A stretch of DNA of 9,855 nucleotides, taken from NCBI GenBank assembly GCA_030642205.1, contig DAOWOF010000070.1:1-9855 (forward strand), written 5' to 3'. The notes under the pieces are model-generated. The model saw only the letters and a list, made by a program, of their open reading frames with translations. It was not told the origin of the DNA and made no database searches. Of the stretch, positions 6,487 to 9,855 are shown one piece after another (position 1 is the first letter of the stretch; every line of letters begins with the position of its first letter). Source of the DNA: Desulfobacteraceae bacterium. Its GTDB lineage: Bacteria > Desulfobacterota > DSM-4660 > Desulfatiglandales > Desulfatiglandaceae. The translations under genes were made by a program, and so were the position numbers.

Positions 6487-6511
6487 TGAAAGCTCTCCAA
6501 GAGCCCTTTCA
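6487..6511 (+). promoter_or_regulatory. Bulged hairpin in the rplY leader
   Basis: TGAAAGCTCT (6487-6496) pairs with AGAGC (6500-6504) and TTTCA (6507-6511), giving 10 bp with a 2-base CC bulge and a 3-base loop. It lies about 105 bases before the rplY start in an otherwise gene-free 236-base gap. The placement would suit a structured mRNA leader, such as an autoregulatory site for a ribosomal protein gene, but nothing proves this and no known bL25 operator is recognised. Confidence 0.35.
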
Positions 6512-6617
6512 CAAATAGAAAATTGTCGCTCATAGATGGGGCTGGCTCTAGTCTATAAAACAAAGTTATATTTTAAGATGGTTTCTAGGAGACTATCAAT
6601 TCTGGAGGAAGAAAAGG

Positions 6618-7256
6618 ATGAATCAGTCAATATTAACTGCCCGTATCAGGCATGAGAAGGGAAAAGGGGCAGCTAGAAGGCTCATAAACAATAATGAGGT
6701 TCCTGCTATTTTTTATGGTCCTGACACAAAGTCAATAATGTTGACTTTGGATGCTATTGATATAGAGAATCTATTGCTGGATTCTGATGCAGGCAATAAA
6801 ATCATTGACCTTCAGATAAAATCTGATCAGGGAACTGATACTCACAAAGTTATGATTAAGGATCTTTCTATTGACCCACTCAAGAACATCTGCTTGCATC
6901 TTGATTTCTATCAAATATCTATGGATAAGCAGATTACGGCATTTATTCCTATCCACCTCAAAAATATTCCCATTGGAGTATCACAGGAGCAAGGGATTCT
7001 CCAGCAAATCAGGCGAAAGATTACTGTCTCTTGTTTACCTGGCCAATTAATTAGTTCCCTGGAGATAGATGTGTCAAACTTAGCTATTGGTGATACCATC
7101 CATATCCGAGATTTGGAATTACCATCAGGAATAAGCTTGACTGAGGGTGGGCATCTTACTATTGCGACTGTTGCTGCCCCGAAGATCAAGGAAGATATAA
7201 AGGAAGAAGAAGATATTGAAGAAACAGAGGAACCTGAATCAGATAATGAGGCTTAA
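6618..7256 (+). CDS. rplY: Large-subunit ribosomal protein bL25, CTC (long) form
   Basis: A 212-aa 5S rRNA-binding protein of the 50S subunit central protuberance, in the long TL5/CTC form. The N-terminal L25 barrel covers about 4-95, with the family pattern KGAARRL (17-23), VPAIFYGP (28-35) and the LHLDFYQI strand at 93-100. The C-terminal TL5 domain spans about 102-187, with IPIHLKNIPIGV at 110-121 and the late motif DLELPSGISL. The last 25 residues are a highly acidic tail rich in E and D, common in this form. GGAGG at 6604-6608 is 9 bases before the ATG. pth starts 12 bases after the stop, as in many bacteria where rplY and pth are cotranscribed. Confidence 0.95.
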   Translation: MNQSILTARIRHEKGKGAARRLINNNEVPAIFYGPDTKSIMLTLDAIDIENLLLDSDAGNKIIDLQIKSDQGTDTHKVMIKDLSIDPLKNICLHLDFYQISMDKQITAFIPIHLKNIPIGVSQEQGILQQIRRKITVSCLPGQLISSLEIDVSNLAIGDTIHIRDLELPSGISLTEGGHLTIATVAAPKIKEDIKEEEDIEETEEPESDNEA

Positions 7257-7268
7257 TTATCTGGATAA

Positions 7269-7889
7269 ATGAAGGGAGGTGAGAACGTACTACAAAAAAA
7301 AATTTTGATTGCAGGCCTTGGTAATCCCGGAACTAAGTATGAATTTACAAGACATAATTTAGGTTGGAAGGTAATTGACCTGTTAAGCAATGTCCTGGGA
7401 GCAAGCGTAGTTAATCAACATTTTTACTCAAAAAGTATTAAAACGATGTTCCTGGATAAAAAGATCATATTACTTTGTCCTCAAACGCATATGAATCAAA
7501 GTGGTTTTCTCGTTATGGCATGTGCAAAATATCACAAAATAGCAAGCCAGAATATTCTTATCATTCATGATGATCTGGATTTACCCGTAGGTAGATTAAA
7601 AGTGATACAGAATGGGGGGGCAGGAGGACATAAAGGAGTTTTATCTATAATACGCTATCTGGGGACAAAAAACTTTGCCCGGATTAAAATGGGAATAGGC
7701 CGTCCTCGTTATGGTGAAGCGATAGAGGATTTTGTTCTTTCAGGATTTTATAAAGATCAAAAGGGCATTATTGAAAAAGCTCTTAATATAGCGATACAAG
7801 CATGTGAATTTTTTATCTTGGACGGAATTGAATTGGCAATGAATCGTATAAATTGCCAGAATTTTGCAAATATGGAGGGAAAACAATAA
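7269..7889 (+). CDS. pth: Peptidyl-tRNA hydrolase
   Basis: Releases peptides from peptidyl-tRNA that dropped off ribosomes, recycling tRNA; cytoplasmic monomer. The 206-aa product shows GLGNPG (16-21), the catalytic H29 in TRHNLGW, PQTHMNQSG (71-79) with N76, HDDLDLPVG (100-108) and GGAGGHKG (116-123). The position matching E. coli N114 is K122 here. The start is uncertain: this ATG has only a weak GGAT close upstream, while a strong GGGAGGTGAG (7274-7283) lies inside the reading frame and points to the codon GTA at 7287, which is not a normal start. Starting near 7287 would give the usual short N-terminus before the first beta strand. A run of nine A (7294-7302) follows. The stop overlaps the next ATG by one base. 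Confidence 0.94.
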   Translation: MKGGENVLQKKILIAGLGNPGTKYEFTRHNLGWKVIDLLSNVLGASVVNQHFYSKSIKTMFLDKKIILLCPQTHMNQSGFLVMACAKYHKIASQNILIIHDDLDLPVGRLKVIQNGGAGGHKGVLSIIRYLGTKNFARIKMGIGRPRYGEAIEDFVLSGFYKDQKGIIEKALNIAIQACEFFILDGIELAMNRINCQNFANMEGKQ

Positions 7890-9855
7890 TGCAGGAACTT
7901 ACAGTATATGCACCTTTTTTGGGAATTGTAAGCTTGATCCTTGCTTTCCTTATATTCACCTATGTCAAGAAGCAGCCAAATGGCAATGCATTGATGCAGG
8001 AACTTGAGGAAGCTATCCATGAAGGTGCGATGGCATTTTTAAAAAGAGAGTATATAATTTTAGTCGGATTTATAGCAGTAGTCTTCATAGTCTTGGGACT
8101 TGTCTTGGGTGAATGGAAGACCTCACTCGCATTTTTGACAGGAGCCTTTTGTTCAATGCTTGCTGGTTTTTCAGGAATGACAGCTGCTACAAGGGGTAAC
8201 TCCAGAACAGCCGAGGCAGCCAATAAATTTGGCCAGGCCCAGGCTCTTAATGTGTCTTATTTTTCAGGATCAGTGATGGGATTGGCTGTGGCTGGTCTCG
8301 GTCTTATAGGCGTTGGATTCTGGTTTTGGGTATATGGCGGCGATCCTGCCACATGCAAATACATAAATGGTTTTGCCATGGGCGCCAGTTCTATTGCCTT
8401 ATTTGCACGCGTTGGTGGTGGCATATACACTAAAGCGGCAGATGTTGGAGCTGATCTTGTGGGTAAAGTAGAGGCTGGCATTCCGGAGGATGATCCTCGT
8501 AATCCAGGTGTTATCGCCGATAATGTTGGTGATAATGTTGGTGATATTGCCGGTATGGGAGCTGATATTTTTGAATCTTTTGTAGGTTCAGTGATCGCCA
8601 CAATAGCTATTGCCGCCACTTTGGCTATTACTCCTCAGTTTCTTGAAGCATTCCCAATTCTTAAGGGCGTTGCTCCAGAGGCAATAAGATTAAAATATAT
8701 GGCTATGCCTGTCCTGGTGGTTATGGCTGGTTTATTAAGCTCATTTTTCGGTGTTTTTTCAATCAAGATTTTTCAGGGTGGAGATCCAGCTGGAGCCTTA
8801 AGGTACACGACCTTTGTAGCTGCGGCTATTTTTATTGCATTAACCTTTTTAATAGTCAAGCAAATGGGAATGCCTATGGGATGTTTATGGGCTGTTGTTT
8901 CTGGTTTGATCTGCGGAATAGTAATTGGATTAATAGCTGAATATTATACATCAGGGCCTCCAGTTCGTCATATTGCTTCTCAAACCGAAACTGGCGCAGC
9001 GACTGTAATTATTGCCGGTCTGGCAGTTGGCATGCGTTCAACTTATTTACCGATGCTCGGAATTTGTGCCGCAATTTTTGTAGGATATAAAACAGCGGGT
9101 ATTTATGGCATTGGCCTCTCTGCTGTTGGTATGCTTGCGACAGTAGGTGCGACCATGACAGTAGATGCTTATGGTCCTATTGTGGACAATGCCGGAGGCA
9201 TTTCTGAAATGGCCGAATTAGGTCCCGAGACCAGAAAGATTACAGATGGTCTTGATGCTTTAGGCAATACTACAGCTGCAATTGGAAAAGGTTTTGCTAT
9301 TGGTTCAGCTGCCCTTACCTCCCTGGCTCTGTTTGTCGCCTATACACAAGCGGTTGGATTAACGGTTATTAATATAACTGATCCCATGGTTATAATTGGC
9401 GTCTTTATTGGTGGAATAGTTCCCATGCTTGCCGCCGCAATGACTATGACTTCTGTTGGAAAAGCCGCCTTTGCTATTGTAGAAGAAATTAGAAGGCAAT
9501 TCAGGGAAATTCCTGGACTGCTTGAAGGTAAAAAGGGAGTTAAACCTGATTCAAAGACATGTGTTGATATAGCTACAACTTCCGCTTTAAAAGAAATGGT
9601 GGCTCCAGGGTTACTTGCCATATGCACTCCTGTCGCGATAGGTTTTATTCTTGGCCCACGAACTTTGGGTGGAATGCTTGTTGGCGCAATGGTTATGGGA
9701 GCATTTCTGGCCTTATTCATGTCAAATGGCGGCGGAGCCTGGGACAACGCTAAAAAATACATCGAAGAAGGTAATTTTGGCGGAAAAGGTTCTGATAATC
9801 ATAAGGCAGCTGTAGTAGGGGATACAGTTGGCGATCCATTTAAAGATACTTCCGG
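7889..9855 (+). CDS. hppA: Membrane-bound ion-pumping pyrophosphatase (probably K+-dependent, Na+-type), 3' end cut off
   Basis: An integral membrane enzyme that couples hydrolysis of pyrophosphate to Na+ and/or H+ export. 655 codons are present without a stop; the family ends about 25-40 residues later, so only the C-terminal helix is missing. The protein is mostly hydrophobic helices, about 15 or 16 by eye. Pyrophosphate and Mg2+ site motifs are intact: DVGADLVGKVE (185-195), IPEDDPRNP (198-206), DNVGDNVGD (211-219) and GDTVGDPFKDTS (644-655). A463 in GNTTAAIGKG is where K+-independent enzymes carry lysine, so K+-dependence is expected. E229 in DIFESF sits at the gate position found in Na+-transporting members, whereas plant-type H+ pumps carry that glutamate one turn later. 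GGAGGG at 7874-7879 precedes the ATG, which overlaps the pth stop as TAATG, suggesting translational coupling. Confidence 0.95.
   Translation, partial: MQELTVYAPFLGIVSLILAFLIFTYVKKQPNGNALMQELEEAIHEGAMAFLKREYIILVGFIAVVFIVLGLVLGEWKTSLAFLTGAFCSMLAGFSGMTAATRGNSRTAEAANKFGQAQALNVSYFSGSVMGLAVAGLGLIGVGFWFWVYGGDPATCKYINGFAMGASSIALFARVGGGIYTKAADVGADLVGKVEAGIPEDDPRNPGVIADNVGDNVGDIAGMGADIFESFVGSVIATIAIAATLAITPQFLEAFPILKGVAPEAIRLKYMAMPVLVVMAGLLSSFFGVFSIKIFQGGDPAGALRYTTFVAAAIFIALTFLIVKQMGMPMGCLWAVVSGLICGIVIGLIAEYYTSGPPVRHIASQTETGAATVIIAGLAVGMRSTYLPMLGICAAIFVGYKTAGIYGIGLSAVGMLATVGATMTVDAYGPIVDNAGGISEMAELGPETRKITDGLDALGNTTAAIGKGFAIGSAALTSLALFVAYTQAVGLTVINITDPMVIIGVFIGGIVPMLAAAMTMTSVGKAAFAIVEEIRRQFREIPGLLEGKKGVKPDSKTCVDIATTSALKEMVAPGLLAICTPVAIGFILGPRTLGGMLVGAMVMGAFLALFMSNGGGAWDNAKKYIEEGNFGGKGSDNHKAAVVGDTVGDPFKDTS

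Noticed and set aside
7614..7620. Seven-G run in pth as a frameshift or phase-variation tract
   Set aside because: The frame is intact on both sides and the run encodes the conserved NGGAGGH motif.
8518..8548. Tandem 12-base repeat (GATAATGTTGGT twice)
   Set aside because: It encodes the DNVGDNVGD motif conserved in all membrane pyrophosphatases, so it is a protein constraint and not a DNA repeat.
8257..8619. 120-codon minus-strand open frame within hppA
   Set aside because: It lies wholly inside a well-supported gene and its A/P/I/S-rich translation is what the reverse of a membrane protein gene gives.
9340..9762. 140-codon minus-strand open frame within hppA
   Set aside because: Antisense shadow of hppA without a ribosome binding site or recognisable motif.

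Overview
The window is a compact, low-GC (roughly 40% by eye) bacterial chromosome segment with every gene on the + strand. It carries housekeeping genes in an order I associate with Desulfobacterota (deltaproteobacteria): serA, a DUF1844 protein gene, an htrA/deg protease gene, then ispE, tRNA-Gln, prs, rplY (long CTC form), pth and a membrane pyrophosphatase gene. The ispE / tRNA-Gln / prs / rplY / pth order and the DUF1844 protein are typical of that group. The assignment is an inference from gene order and protein flavour, not from a marker gene.

Left part (1-3659): about 220 bases of leader with two small hairpins and no recognisable gene. Then serA (first step of serine synthesis), a 115-aa DUF1844 protein and a two-PDZ HtrA/Deg serine protease follow with gaps of only 10-16 bases and strong ribosome binding sites, so they look like one transcription unit. 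Middle part (3660-5427): ispE (MEP isoprenoid pathway) and tRNA-Gln(UUG) sit between intergenic stretches unusually rich in inverted repeats. A related motif built on GTAAAAAG/CTTTTTAC occurs before ispE and again before prs. A diverged direct repeat flanks the tRNA. A terminator-like hairpin follows the tRNA, and the tRNA trailer is complementary to the tRNA 3' end.

Right part (5428-9855): prs (PRPP synthase) is followed by a 236-base leader with two hairpins. Then rplY (bL25), pth (peptidyl-tRNA hydrolase) and hppA (membrane ion-pumping pyrophosphatase, cut by the window end) are spaced 12 bases apart or overlap by 1 base and probably form an operon. The hppA residues visible here match the K+-dependent class and the glutamate position of Na+-transporting members.

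Taken together the genes supply serine, isoprenoid precursors and PRPP, support translation (tRNA-Gln, bL25, Pth), handle envelope protein quality (HtrA) and recover energy from pyrophosphate. I found no mobile element, CRISPR array, defence system or clearly novel protein system. The items most worth a second look are non-coding: the repeated hairpin modules, the tRNA-flanking repeats, the tRNA trailer complementarity, and the odd translation start of pth.
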